64,000 bases of DNA from DAOUJW01 sp034421015 (GTDB lineage: Bacteria > Chloroflexota > Dehalococcoidia > Lucifugimonadales > UBA2985): contig DAOUKT010000013.1 of NCBI GenBank assembly GCA_034421015.1, positions 8,514 to 72,513 on the forward strand, read 5' to 3'. Positions 32,360 through 41,238 of this stretch are shown piece after piece. The position numbers were made by a program, and so were the translations under genes. The stretch's first letter is position 1. The number at the start of each line of letters is the position of its first letter. Under the pieces are notes generated by a model that was not told the DNA's origin, ran no database searches, and was given only the letters and a program-made list of their open reading frames with translations.

Positions 32360-35300
32360 GTGACCTTTCCAACGTACGAAGAGCAGATTCAGTCATTCCC
32401 CAGTGAGCTGGTGACGGCCTTCAGGGAAGCCAGAGACGTGGTTTCGGAGACCCTCAGCAGCGAGGAGGACTTCAGGTCCTGGGCCGACTCCGGCCTCACG
32501 ATTGCGCGCAGGGCCGGCAGGTCCTGGGAGGCGGCCAGGGAGTACTTCAGGGTCAGCCCCGTTATGCTGCGAGCCCTCCCCTTCAACCACTTTCAGCAGT
32601 GGGTGTACTGGGGCGGCGCCCTCTCCGAAGATTCCCCGGTCATTGCGGGGACCTACTTCAGAGTCGGGCCGGAGGTCGCAAGGTCACTCAAGCCTTGGGA
32701 CGTGCCTGAATGGGCCCAGATAGGCCGGAAGCTCTACGGCGGCGGAAGGCGTTCCGCGGCCCTCTGCTCCCGCTTCTTCGAGTCCAGCGGCGATCTCCTC
32801 AGCGTGCTCTCATTCAGCGAGTTCCAGCACCTGGTCCTACTGGTGGAGGCCGTCGCGGAGAAGTCCGCAGACGAGGCCATCAACTTCCTCACCCTGTCCA
32901 GGGACGTCCTGCCCTCCCTCAAGGAGGACACCAGGTCGTGCCTGTCCCTGATATCCACGCTGGTAAAGGGGGACTGGAAGCAGGCGTCGGGAAGCCTGCA
33001 GGTAGTGCCGGAGGCGCTGGCGAGGATTGAGAGGGTGGAGCGGGCCCGGTTCCTCGCGCTGGCGGGGCAGGTGGCCGAGGGCAGTGAGGTTGACGTCCCG
33101 CTGTTCCTGCACGAGGGATCAGTCGCCCTTGGCCGTATAGAGGGCTTTGTCCACATGCACGTCCTGAACCTGGCGGAAGCCCTGGCCAGGGTGGACCCGG
33201 GGGTCGTGCCGGACTTCATCAAGGGCGTACCCCAGATTCTCCAGCACGTGAGCGTCAACCAGCTTGAGGCATGGTACGACGCGGGCGTGGGAATCCTGAT
33301 GGAGAACGCGGAGGGTGGCGCAGCCTTCTTCAGGGGCGAGTCCGCCCGCTCGGAGGAGATTCTGGAGAAGCTCTCAATGGGCGTGGAGCTTGGCCGCGTC
33401 AAAGAGGTAATCCGAATGTACTGCCGGGCCCTGTCAGCCGTGGACGTGGAGATAGAGGTCTCGTCCGGCGAGACGGCCCAGAACAGGGGATGGGTGGCCC
33501 TGGAGAAGATGATGGAGGAGGGAGCGACTGTTTACCTCCCCAACGTCTCGGAGCGTTTCGGCAACAAGGACGACAACTTCGACTGGTACAAGGTGGTGGC
33601 CACGCACCAGGTGGCGCACCTGGAGTTTGCCAGCTTCGACTTCTCATTTGAGCAGCCGGCCGCCATATTCTCGGACATGAAGACCCAGCTCCTCCAGGAC
33701 GCGGAAGATGCGCCCACTCACTTCAGTGAGAACGGCGACAGTGACGGCGACATGGAAGGAATGGAGCTGCCGGACCTGCACCGCTTCTTCGCTCTCTTCG
33801 ATGACGGGGTGCTGGCCAGGGACATCTTCACTGCAGTTGAGGGTTGCCGCATCGACTACAGGGTTCTCGGCGAGTACAAGGGCATACGCAAGGCGTACAG
33901 ATTGGTTCAGGACCAGGCGCTGTCGGAGAGGCCCGTGGTTGAGGAGCTGCGCGCCAGGGAGTCCATGGTTGAGATGCTCATCCGGTTCAGCCTGCAGCAG
34001 GTGGACGACCTGGCCGTTCCGGAGAGGTACTCGGAGTGGGCAAAGGTGCTCTGGGAGATGGTCCAGCCCCTGACCGTGAAGGAAGCGACCGTGGAGGACA
34101 GCGTCGAGGCCACAATTCGGCTGTACGACCTCATCTCACAGATACCCAACGAGGAGGTGGCCGACGGGGACTGGGACGTTCTCGACACCAACGACTTCCA
34201 GGACGAACAGCAGGATGCCGAGCCCGAGTGGGGCAACGACAAGATGGACGAGATCCTCAAGAAGCTGCTGGAGACCCAGCCCCCTAACCCGGACGCCCAG
34301 GGCCAGCCGTACCAGTCTCCGCCCCAGGTGGACTACCGCGGGGACTTCAAGCCGGAGCTGATGCAGCTGATCTCGCTGATAAGGGACGCCCAGAAGGAGA
34401 GGGGCGCCAAGGGCGAGTCCCTGACCCCGGAGGAGATGGAGCAGCTCCTGGCGGACCTGCAGCAGCAGTCCGTGCTGGCAGAGACGGGAGAGATTGAAGA
34501 GGGCGGGATGTTCGCCCCGGACACCGTTGTGGAGATCGGCTCCAAGGGGTCGCCGGAGGGCGCGGTCAAGCAGATCAACTACCCCTACGATCCCGTGTTC
34601 GACGAGGAGGAGCGCGGAGGCCCGCTGGAGGCCAAGGAGCCCCGGTCCTACCTCTACGACGAGTGGGACTATCGCATGTCGGACTACCGCCCGCGCTGGT
34701 GCCTGCTCAGAGAGAAGGAGATGGCCGAGGGCGACGGCACGTTCTTCAACACAACACTTGAGGGCTACTCGCTGCTGGCGTCCCAGATCAGGCGCCAGTT
34801 TGAGATGGTGGTGCCCCAGGGATTCCGCAAGATCAAGCGGCAGCAGGACGGGGACGAGCTTGAGCTTGACGCCGTCATTGAGGCCATTGTGGACAAGCGC
34901 TCCGGCACCTCGCCCTCTGAGAAGGTGTACAACCGGCGCAACAAGGTGCAGCGGGACGTGGCCGCGGCCTTCCTGCTGGACATGAGCGCGTCAACCGCGG
35001 AGGCAATCGACGAGACCCGCCGCCTGGCCGACGAGTGGGACGCCCCGGACGACCCGCTGGAGTACATGTTCTGGCTTCGCAGCCGGCGCGGGGAGGGAAT
35101 CCGCCGCAGCTACAAGCGCATTGTGGACCTGGAGAAGGAGAGCGTCGTGCTGCTCATCCACGCGCTGGAGACCATCGGCGACACCTACGGTATCTACGGC
35201 TTCTCAGGCTACGGCCGGGAGAACGTGGACTTCTTCGTCATCAAGGACATCAACGAGGCGCTGTCCGACAGGGTGAAGCGGCGAATCGACAAGGTCTCGC

Positions 35301-35641
35301 CCCTGCAGGCAACCCGCATGGGGCCGGCCATTCGCCACACCATCACCAAGCTGGAGAAGCAGGAGGCGCGCACCAAGTTCTTCTTCCTCATCAGCGACGG
35401 CAGGCCCCAGGACCGGGGCTACAGCCGCGAGGGCGTTGAGAAGGAGTACGCCATCCACGACACCCGCCTGGCGCTGACGGAGGCCCGCCAGAAGGGCATA
35501 ATCCCCTTCTGCCTGACTGTCGACAAGGAGGGCCACGACTATCTGCGGGCTATGTGCCAGGACATGGGCTACGAGGTGCTGGCCGACATCCACGCCCTGC
35601 CCAAGCGTCTGCCCACACTGTATCGCAGCCTGACGGTCTAG
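32360..35641 (+). CDS. Giant VWA-domain protein, CbbO/NorD-like partner of the MoxR ATPase
   Basis: 1093 residues, GTG start 7 bases after the Nudix stop. A long helical N-terminal part (about 1-440, HEAT-like in pattern) leads to KVVATHQVAHLEFASFDF, a segment seen in NorD/CbbO proteins. An acidic linker (about 600-730) precedes a C-terminal von Willebrand A domain with the MIDAS motif DMSAST (Asp874, Ser876, Ser878), GIYGFSGYGRENVDFFVIK, and FLISDGRPQDRG. The family binds the hexameric AAA ATPase and presents it to a target. It is longer than CbbO of autotrophs (about 780). Cytosolic; the target is unknown. Confidence 0.87.
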   Translation: MTFPTYEEQIQSFPSELVTAFREARDVVSETLSSEEDFRSWADSGLTIARRAGRSWEAAREYFRVSPVMLRALPFNHFQQWVYWGGALSEDSPVIAGTYFRVGPEVARSLKPWDVPEWAQIGRKLYGGGRRSAALCSRFFESSGDLLSVLSFSEFQHLVLLVEAVAEKSADEAINFLTLSRDVLPSLKEDTRSCLSLISTLVKGDWKQASGSLQVVPEALARIERVERARFLALAGQVAEGSEVDVPLFLHEGSVALGRIEGFVHMHVLNLAEALARVDPGVVPDFIKGVPQILQHVSVNQLEAWYDAGVGILMENAEGGAAFFRGESARSEEILEKLSMGVELGRVKEVIRMYCRALSAVDVEIEVSSGETAQNRGWVALEKMMEEGATVYLPNVSERFGNKDDNFDWYKVVATHQVAHLEFASFDFSFEQPAAIFSDMKTQLLQDAEDAPTHFSENGDSDGDMEGMELPDLHRFFALFDDGVLARDIFTAVEGCRIDYRVLGEYKGIRKAYRLVQDQALSERPVVEELRARESMVEMLIRFSLQQVDDLAVPERYSEWAKVLWEMVQPLTVKEATVEDSVEATIRLYDLISQIPNEEVADGDWDVLDTNDFQDEQQDAEPEWGNDKMDEILKKLLETQPPNPDAQGQPYQSPPQVDYRGDFKPELMQLISLIRDAQKERGAKGESLTPEEMEQLLADLQQQSVLAETGEIEEGGMFAPDTVVEIGSKGSPEGAVKQINYPYDPVFDEEERGGPLEAKEPRSYLYDEWDYRMSDYRPRWCLLREKEMAEGDGTFFNTTLEGYSLLASQIRRQFEMVVPQGFRKIKRQQDGDELELDAVIEAIVDKRSGTSPSEKVYNRRNKVQRDVAAAFLLDMSASTAEAIDETRRLADEWDAPDDPLEYMFWLRSRRGEGIRRSYKRIVDLEKESVVLLIHALETIGDTYGIYGFSGYGRENVDFFVIKDINEALSDRVKRRIDKVSPLQATRMGPAIRHTITKLEKQEARTKFFFLISDGRPQDRGYSREGVEKEYAIHDTRLALTEARQKGIIPFCLTVDKEGHDYLRAMCQDMGYEVLADIHALPKRLPTLYRSLTV

Positions 35642-36519
35642 GCCTCCAGCGCCCAGACTCTGAGCATTCCGTCTGCGCTGACAGCCGCAACCCTGGTCCC
35701 GTCCGGAGAGGCCGCGACGCCGTACATGCCCTTGATTCCAGTGTAGGCCGCGGCCACCTCCTCCAGTGTCTGGGCGTCCAGCAGCCGCACGCCTCCGGCA
35801 ACGGAGCACATCAGGAGACCCGTCCCCGGCACGACCGCCACGGAGTTCGGGCCACCTCCCTTTAGCTGATTCGAGGCCACAGTCTCGTAGCTGCCGGAAT
35901 CCAGCATTGCAAGCTGTCCTTCATAGGTCGAGTAGAGTAGCTGCCCATCCGGCATGAATAGGCATCCGGTTGCAGCCTGGCCTGGAGCTTCAATCTCCTG
36001 GACAACGCTTCTGGACCCAACGTCCCAGACCTTGATCACGTTGCCGAAACCGGAGGTCGCCAGCCGCTCGCCATCGGGTGAGAAGCTGACGCACGTTACA
36101 TGCTTCGGATGAGCGACTATAACTTCCAGACTCTCGCCCCCATTGGCCCAGAACCCGACACGACCATCATAGGATGAGGTTACCCCCAGCTCTCCATCTG
36201 GAGAGAACGCCGAAGCCGCGAGGGTGTTCCGATGACCCGTAAGCCTGACTTTCTGCTCTCCCGAATTCCAGTCCCACACGATTGCGGTCCTGTCCGTGGA
36301 GCCGGTCAGCAGCAGACTAGTATCCGGGGAGATGGCCGCCGAGTTTACGCTCTTCTCGTGGCCCGAAAAAGTGCGGACGAGATCGTAATCGGGCACAGAC
36401 CATACCTTTGCCAGCGCATCCATTCCCGTAGTGACAACTTCGCTGCCATCAGGGGTGAAAGACACGGCCTGCGCGTGCCTGGGGTGCGCCTTTGTCTCCG
36501 TGATCAGCTCAAGTTTCAT
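35638..36519 (-). CDS. WD40-repeat beta-propeller protein
   Basis: 293 residues made almost wholly of seven WD-like blades, for example VSFTPDGSEVVTTGMDALAKVWSV, AISPDTSLLLTGSTDRTAIVWDW and VSFSPDGERLATSGFGNVIKVWDV, enough to close a seven-bladed propeller. There is no signal peptide, so it is a cytosolic interaction scaffold. ATG behind GGAGGG. It follows cinA by 38 bases on the same strand, and its stop overlaps the convergent VWA gene stop by 4 bases. The partner is unknown. Confidence 0.87.
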   Translation of the reverse strand: MKLELITETKAHPRHAQAVSFTPDGSEVVTTGMDALAKVWSVPDYDLVRTFSGHEKSVNSAAISPDTSLLLTGSTDRTAIVWDWNSGEQKVRLTGHRNTLAASAFSPDGELGVTSSYDGRVGFWANGGESLEVIVAHPKHVTCVSFSPDGERLATSGFGNVIKVWDVGSRSVVQEIEAPGQAATGCLFMPDGQLLYSTYEGQLAMLDSGSYETVASNQLKGGGPNSVAVVPGTGLLMCSVAGGVRLLDAQTLEEVAAAYTGIKGMYGVAASPDGTRVAAVSADGMLRVWALEA

Positions 36520-36557
36520 CTGATCCCTCCATTTGAAATGTGCTGCCTGAAGGCCGT

Positions 36558-37793
36558 CTACCTACCCGGACTGCGGACGAGGTTCCAAAGCTCCATCAAC
36601 GCCTGTACAGCGGCCCTCTGCTTGACCAGCGGCCTCTGAGGCGGAAAACGGCGGCTGTTAGAGAATACGCCGTCTTTGGATGCCAGGCCTATGTGAACAG
36701 TCCCCACAGGCTGTCCCTCAAGCTCGTCCGGGCCAGCAACGCCTGTGATGCCTATGCCCAGGTCAGCTCCCAAGCGCTCCCTGCAGGCCCGGGCCATGTC
36801 TGCGGCCACCTCCGGGCTGACCACGCCGTGCTCCCGAATCAGCGCCGCATCCACGCCCCAGGCCTCCTTGACCTCGTTTGTGTATGACACAACGCCGCCA
36901 AGGAAGTAGGCGGAGCTTCCCGGGATCTGTGTGATGGTGTGGGCCAGGAATCCCCCTGTGCAAGACTCCATTGTCGCCAGCGTCATGCCGCGCCGCCTTA
37001 GCTCCTTCCCCACCTGCTCCTCCAACGCCTGGTCGTCAACGCCCCAGATGTTGCCTTCCAGGTGGCGTCTCACCTCCTGCTCCACCGGCTGAATCAACCT
37101 CTCGGCCTCCTCGTCGCTGTGGGCCCTGACCCTGATCCTGATCTGGACGCCCTGCCACTGGGCGTACATCCCAAGCTCGACGTCCGGCAGGTTGAACAGA
37201 GGGGCGATCATCTCGTTGATGACCGACTCCCCCAGGCCGTAGGTCTTCAGAGAGCGCGTCTTGATTGCCGGACCAGTCGCGAGGGGCCTGAGGCGGGGCT
37301 GCACCTCCGACTCCCACATGCGGTGAAGCTCGAAGGGTGGGCCGGGCATTGCCACGATTATCTTGCCATCGTTCTCAACCCACCAGCCCGGAGCCGTGCC
37401 CACGGCGTTGTGAACCGTCTGGCCGGACGGAATGAGGTTGGCCTGCTTGACGTTGGCGTTGGCCATCGTAAAGCCCCTCTGCCGGAAGGTCTCCTGCAGC
37501 CACTCCAGGGTCTGCGCATCGATGTACAGGTCTTCTCCCAGCAACTGAGCGATGGCCTCGCGCGTCAGGTCGTCGTCCGTTGGGCCGAGGCCGCCGGTGG
37601 TCAGGATGAGGTCTGAGCGCTGCCGGGCGTGGCGCAGGGCGTTGACCAGCGCGTCAAGGTCGTCTCTAGCGGAGGTGATTCCCTGCAGCTCAATGCCCAT
37701 TGCGGGCAGCTGCGCCGCCAGGTACTGGGAGTTGGTGTCCACCAACTCTCCCATGAGGATCTCCGTGCCGACGGAGATTATGTCCGCCTTCAC
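36558..37793 (-). CDS. cinA: CinA family nicotinamide-nucleotide amidase / competence-damage protein
   Basis: 411 residues with GTG start. The N-terminal MoCF-like domain (1-170: IISVGTEILMGELVDTNSQYLAAQL, LILTTGGLGPTDDDLTREAIA, MPGPPFELHRMW) is followed by the C-terminal amidase domain (about 250-411: LRRRGMTLATMESCTGGFLAHTITQIPGSSAYFLGGVVSYTNEVK, GITGVAGPDELEGQPVGTVHIGL). It recycles NMN to nicotinate mononucleotide, and the first domain cleaves ADP-ribose in studied members. The 8-base gap after the DUF4340 gene places it in the ABC transporter operon. dprA at 12-13 kb is the only other transformation-linked gene. Confidence 0.93.
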   Translation of the reverse strand: MKADIISVGTEILMGELVDTNSQYLAAQLPAMGIELQGITSARDDLDALVNALRHARQRSDLILTTGGLGPTDDDLTREAIAQLLGEDLYIDAQTLEWLQETFRQRGFTMANANVKQANLIPSGQTVHNAVGTAPGWWVENDGKIIVAMPGPPFELHRMWESEVQPRLRPLATGPAIKTRSLKTYGLGESVINEMIAPLFNLPDVELGMYAQWQGVQIRIRVRAHSDEEAERLIQPVEQEVRRHLEGNIWGVDDQALEEQVGKELRRRGMTLATMESCTGGFLAHTITQIPGSSAYFLGGVVSYTNEVKEAWGVDAALIREHGVVSPEVAADMARACRERLGADLGIGITGVAGPDELEGQPVGTVHIGLASKDGVFSNSRRFPPQRPLVKQRAAVQALMELWNLVRSPGR

Positions 37794-37801
37794 GGCCGGC
37801 C

Positions 37802-38785
37802 TCAGCTTCCCGTGGCGTCGGAGCCGGATGCCGGCAGGCGGGATACAATGGATTGAATGCCCTCAATCCAGTCGGCGTTGACGGTGTAGATGTCCAGGAT
37901 GACCTCTTCACGCTGCGTCTGTCCGTAGTAGGCGGAGCCGTCCTCCGTCGCGTCTCCAAAGCGCATGATGGTTGACGAGGTGTACCGAACGCCATCCTCC
38001 CGGACCTCAGTAGTGCGAATAAGCATTTCGATGGCTGGCTCCTCCAGCCCGAACTCCTCCAGGTCCGCGGGGCCGTAGGCGGCCAGGGCCTGCTCCGGCC
38101 GCTCCAGGGCAGCGATGAGCTCGTCCACTATCTCCTGCTCGACCGGGACAGTCTCGTCGTCCTTCAGATGCCAGCCTTCCTCGCCCTCGACGATGAAAAC
38201 CACTCCATCCGGCGTTTCAAACCGGAACTCCAGGAGAAACTCGGCGGTGGTGTCGTAGTACCACTCCGGGAACGGCGGCTCGTGTATCAGGCGCGTATGG
38301 ACGTCCTTCCAGCTGTTCACAATGGTGTAGAGCTGCGGGAACCCGTCGATCTGGCCGTAGAAGCCGACCTCGTCGGGGGTTGGGAGTCCCAGGAGGACCG
38401 TGATTGTCCTGCCGTCCTTGAGGTCGATCTCGATGGTGGTCTCAGGAGACGCCAGGCCATAGGGCGCCAGGTCCCCGGGCGCTTCGTCCAGGAGCCGCCT
38501 TGTCTTGGGGCCGCTCAGCAGAAGGGTGACGCCGCCCCAGCGGTCGAGGCCCACGGGCAGGCCGTCCGGGCTGTCCATTCTCCAGCGGTCTCCGTGGTCG
38601 AGGAAGAACACGGCCTCTTCGCCCCGGTCCTGGATGTGGATGCGTGTCATGTCGTTGATATCGACGTTGTAGAACCAGGGCGGCTCCTCATCGGCCTCCG
38701 GCTGCCGCCCGACCTGAACGAAAAGGACGTAGCCTGCCACCATGATGAGGGCAATTACCAGGACTATGGAGGTGCGTACGCTCAC
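37802..38785 (-). CDS. DUF4340-type membrane-anchored protein
   Basis: 327 residues, GTG start, with one N-terminal membrane helix (TSIVLVIALIMVAGYVLFV) and an extracytoplasmic part. Repeated patterns such as RIHIQDRGEEAVFFLDHGDRWRMDSPDG, DLAPYGLASPETTIEIDLKDGRTITVLLG and DLEEFGLEEPAIEMLIRT are typical of DUF4340. This family regularly follows GldG-like proteins in ABC transporter operons; its function is not known. It lies 9 bases after the GldG-like gene. Confidence 0.82.
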   Translation of the reverse strand: MSVRTSIVLVIALIMVAGYVLFVQVGRQPEADEEPPWFYNVDINDMTRIHIQDRGEEAVFFLDHGDRWRMDSPDGLPVGLDRWGGVTLLLSGPKTRRLLDEAPGDLAPYGLASPETTIEIDLKDGRTITVLLGLPTPDEVGFYGQIDGFPQLYTIVNSWKDVHTRLIHEPPFPEWYYDTTAEFLLEFRFETPDGVVFIVEGEEGWHLKDDETVPVEQEIVDELIAALERPEQALAAYGPADLEEFGLEEPAIEMLIRTTEVREDGVRYTSSTIMRFGDATEDGSAYYGQTQREEVILDIYTVNADWIEGIQSIVSRLPASGSDATGS

Positions 38786-38794
38786 GGCTTCAGC

Positions 38795-40522
38795 TCATCG
38801 TCTGCGCCACCAGGCAATGCCTGCCAGCAGCACAATGCCGGTGGGCATGAGGAACCAGCTTGAGTAGCGTATGAAGTCGAACTCGCGCTGGTCGATTACC
38901 AGCTGCCGGAAGGCCACGGGCTTCGCCCTGATGGAGATGAGGTCATACTTCTGGGCCAGCCAGCCAACGGAGTTGAGGAAAAGGTCGCTGTTGCTGAGGG
39001 CATAGTAGAACTGGTTGGCAGCGAAGTCGGAGTCGCCGTAGACAATGATGTAGGTTCGCTGCTCCTCCTGGGTCGGGTCCGGCTGCACAGGCGGCTGGCC
39101 GACGGGCGCCAGGGCCTCCACCACCATGCCGATGGGTAGCGGCCCGGGTATGTCCCCCTCCAGAGCGCAGCTTGAGGAGTCCGGGTCCGTGGTCACGCAG
39201 CTGAACAGGGACGTCGCGGCCAGAGGGACCAGATTGATGTTCAACTGGTCAGGGTTGGGGGGCAGACCTTCAGGCGCCCTCTCAATGATGTCCTGAACGC
39301 CCGTGGCATGGGTGAAGAAGCTGTCGTCCAGGGGCTTGGTTATGGGATGTTCCTGGTTGTAGTCCGAGCGCCGTATGATGGGGCTTCTGGGGTCGGTGGT
39401 GACAGAGCTTCCCACGTCTACGATGGTCCCCGCCGGCACGTGGATGCCCCAGTTGTTGAGTATCTTGTTGAGCTGCGGGTTGACGGCGTCGTCCAGGAGG
39501 AACATGGCCCGTCCGCCGTCTCTCAGGTACGCCTCGATCTTGTCCCGCTCGTCCACAAGGAAGCTGCCCGAGGGACCTGCGACTATGAGCACGGCGGCGT
39601 CGGACGGTATGGCTTCCACCTGCTTCAGGTTCAGAGTCCTGACGGCGTAGTTGTCGCCCAGCAGCCCGCTCCTGGCAAAGCCGAAACCGCCGCTCTCCTC
39701 ATCCAGGTCGGCGGTGTTGCGCTCGCCGTGGCCCGTCGTGAAGTACACAACCTTTTGCTGCTCGCCGGTGGAGATCAGGAGGGCGCTCACCAGGTCCTGC
39801 TCCGATAGCACGAACTCCTCTCCAAAGAAGAACGGTGTCAGGAGGTACGGGTTGAGGTCCGACTCCTCGGCCTGGAAGACGATGGTGGGATACTCGCTGA
39901 TGCCGTCCTGACGGGCGCGCGCCGGTGTCAGGTCCGGGTCGATGAACTCATAGTTGAAGTCCCTGTTGCGGCGGTTGAACTCGTACAGGAAGTCCTCCGC
40001 CTGACGCTTGATGCTCACCTGCCGGGCGTCGTCCGGGGCTGTGTAGACACGGGCGTTCACCCTCTGGTTCATCTCTTCAAGGACCTTCACGGTCTGGGGC
40101 GCGAGGGTGAACTGGCGGGTGGCCGTCAAATCAATGCGTGCGGAGTTGGAGAAGGAGATGAACCCCAACAGAATCAGGATCAGCATGAATGCGACCACCA
40201 TGACGATGGTGTTGGCCGCGTACCGGCCGCTCCGGGCGGTGAGGGCGTCCCGGACCGTGCGCAGGTGGGTCAGGATGGGGATCGCCAGCATCACCAGGGC
40301 GATTCCTATGAGTACGAGTCCGGGAGTGCGCAGCTCCGGCACGGTCAGCCAGACGACAAGCCCGCCTATCAGTATCACCACCCCGGCAAGGGAGAGGGTG
40401 AGCGCCCCTTCGACAAGCGCGGTGGCTATGCTTCGGGGCGAAAGGCGCGATGTCAGCCCTTCGGTCTGGGCGGACTGCTGCTCTTCGCTCTGGCGCCGTA
40501 CCCTTCTGCGGTCCCCCTGCAT
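38795..40522 (-). CDS. GldG-like auxiliary protein of an ABC transporter
   Basis: 575 residues. Two N-terminal helices (about 38-62 and 65-85), a third near 105-125 (NTIVMVVAFMLILILLGFISF), then a large extracytoplasmic domain with FTLAPQTVKVLEEMNQRVNARVY, EFIDPDLTPARARQDGI, KVVYFTTGHGERNTADL, VLIVAGPSGSFLVDERDKIEAYLRDGGRAMFLLD (glutamine-amidotransferase-like fold) and a C-terminal helix ending WWRRR. It matches the GldG/ABC_transp_aux family. Its stop and start are within a few bases of its neighbours. Confidence 0.85.
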   Translation of the reverse strand: MQGDRRRVRRQSEEQQSAQTEGLTSRLSPRSIATALVEGALTLSLAGVVILIGGLVVWLTVPELRTPGLVLIGIALVMLAIPILTHLRTVRDALTARSGRYAANTIVMVVAFMLILILLGFISFSNSARIDLTATRQFTLAPQTVKVLEEMNQRVNARVYTAPDDARQVSIKRQAEDFLYEFNRRNRDFNYEFIDPDLTPARARQDGISEYPTIVFQAEESDLNPYLLTPFFFGEEFVLSEQDLVSALLISTGEQQKVVYFTTGHGERNTADLDEESGGFGFARSGLLGDNYAVRTLNLKQVEAIPSDAAVLIVAGPSGSFLVDERDKIEAYLRDGGRAMFLLDDAVNPQLNKILNNWGIHVPAGTIVDVGSSVTTDPRSPIIRRSDYNQEHPITKPLDDSFFTHATGVQDIIERAPEGLPPNPDQLNINLVPLAATSLFSCVTTDPDSSSCALEGDIPGPLPIGMVVEALAPVGQPPVQPDPTQEEQRTYIIVYGDSDFAANQFYYALSNSDLFLNSVGWLAQKYDLISIRAKPVAFRQLVIDQREFDFIRYSSWFLMPTGIVLLAGIAWWRRR

Positions 40523-40523
40523 A

Positions 40524-41237
40524 CTATCTCCACCTCCGGGATTCCAGGGAGCGCACGGTGAGGAACAGCAGGAAGGCGGTGAAGACCACGTAGAAGACTA
40601 TGTGGTGTGTGTCTATCACGCCTCTGGAGAAGTCCTCGAAGTGGTTGGTCAGGGATATCTGGATAACAATCTCCGAGAAGATGCCGCTGACGTAGGTGGA
40701 GGCCAGGTCCACAACCGACAGGATGAGCAGGATGCCCATCGCCACCACCGCTGAGAGTATCTGGTTGGCGGACAGGGACGAGGCGAAAAGCCCAACGGAC
40801 AGGGTGGCCATGCCGAAGAGAACAAGTCCCAGATAGCCGCTGAGGATGGGGCCGGCGTCCGGCGTTCCAAACCAGAACAGCATCAGGACCAGGTAGGCCG
40901 TGGGCACGAGGATAGACACCAGGCTTGCCAGCGCCGCCAGGAACTTGCCCAGCACAATCTCGTAGTCCCGGATGGGCGCCGTCATCAGAAGCTCCAGTGT
41001 CCCCAGCTTCTGCTCCTCCGCAAGCAACCGCATTGTGATCACCGGCGAGAGGAGGGCGAATATCAGGGTGCTGGGCACCAGGTATCCCCTGATGGTGGCC
41101 TCCGGCAGAATTCCGCTGATACTGGTCACAAAGTAGTAGGCCGCCAGCCCTGCGTAGACGGCCATGATGATGTAGGCCATTGGGGAAGCGAAGTAGGTCT
41201 TGGTCTCCTTCCAGGCTATGGTGAGGGTGTTCTTCAT
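40524..41237 (-). CDS. ABC-2 type transporter permease (GldF/NosY-like)
   Basis: 237 residues with six predicted membrane helices, starting MKNTLTIAWKETKTYFASPMAYIIMAVYAGLAAYYF and containing the ABC-2 pattern EEQKLGTLELLMTAPIRDYEIVLGKFLAAL. It is the membrane half of the transporter with the ATPase upstream. The stop is 1 base from the GldG-like start. The transported substrate cannot be read from sequence. Confidence 0.9.
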   Translation of the reverse strand: MKNTLTIAWKETKTYFASPMAYIIMAVYAGLAAYYFVTSISGILPEATIRGYLVPSTLIFALLSPVITMRLLAEEQKLGTLELLMTAPIRDYEIVLGKFLAALASLVSILVPTAYLVLMLFWFGTPDAGPILSGYLGLVLFGMATLSVGLFASSLSANQILSAVVAMGILLILSVVDLASTYVSGIFSEIVIQISLTNHFEDFSRGVIDTHHIVFYVVFTAFLLFLTVRSLESRRWR

Positions 41238-41238
41238 T

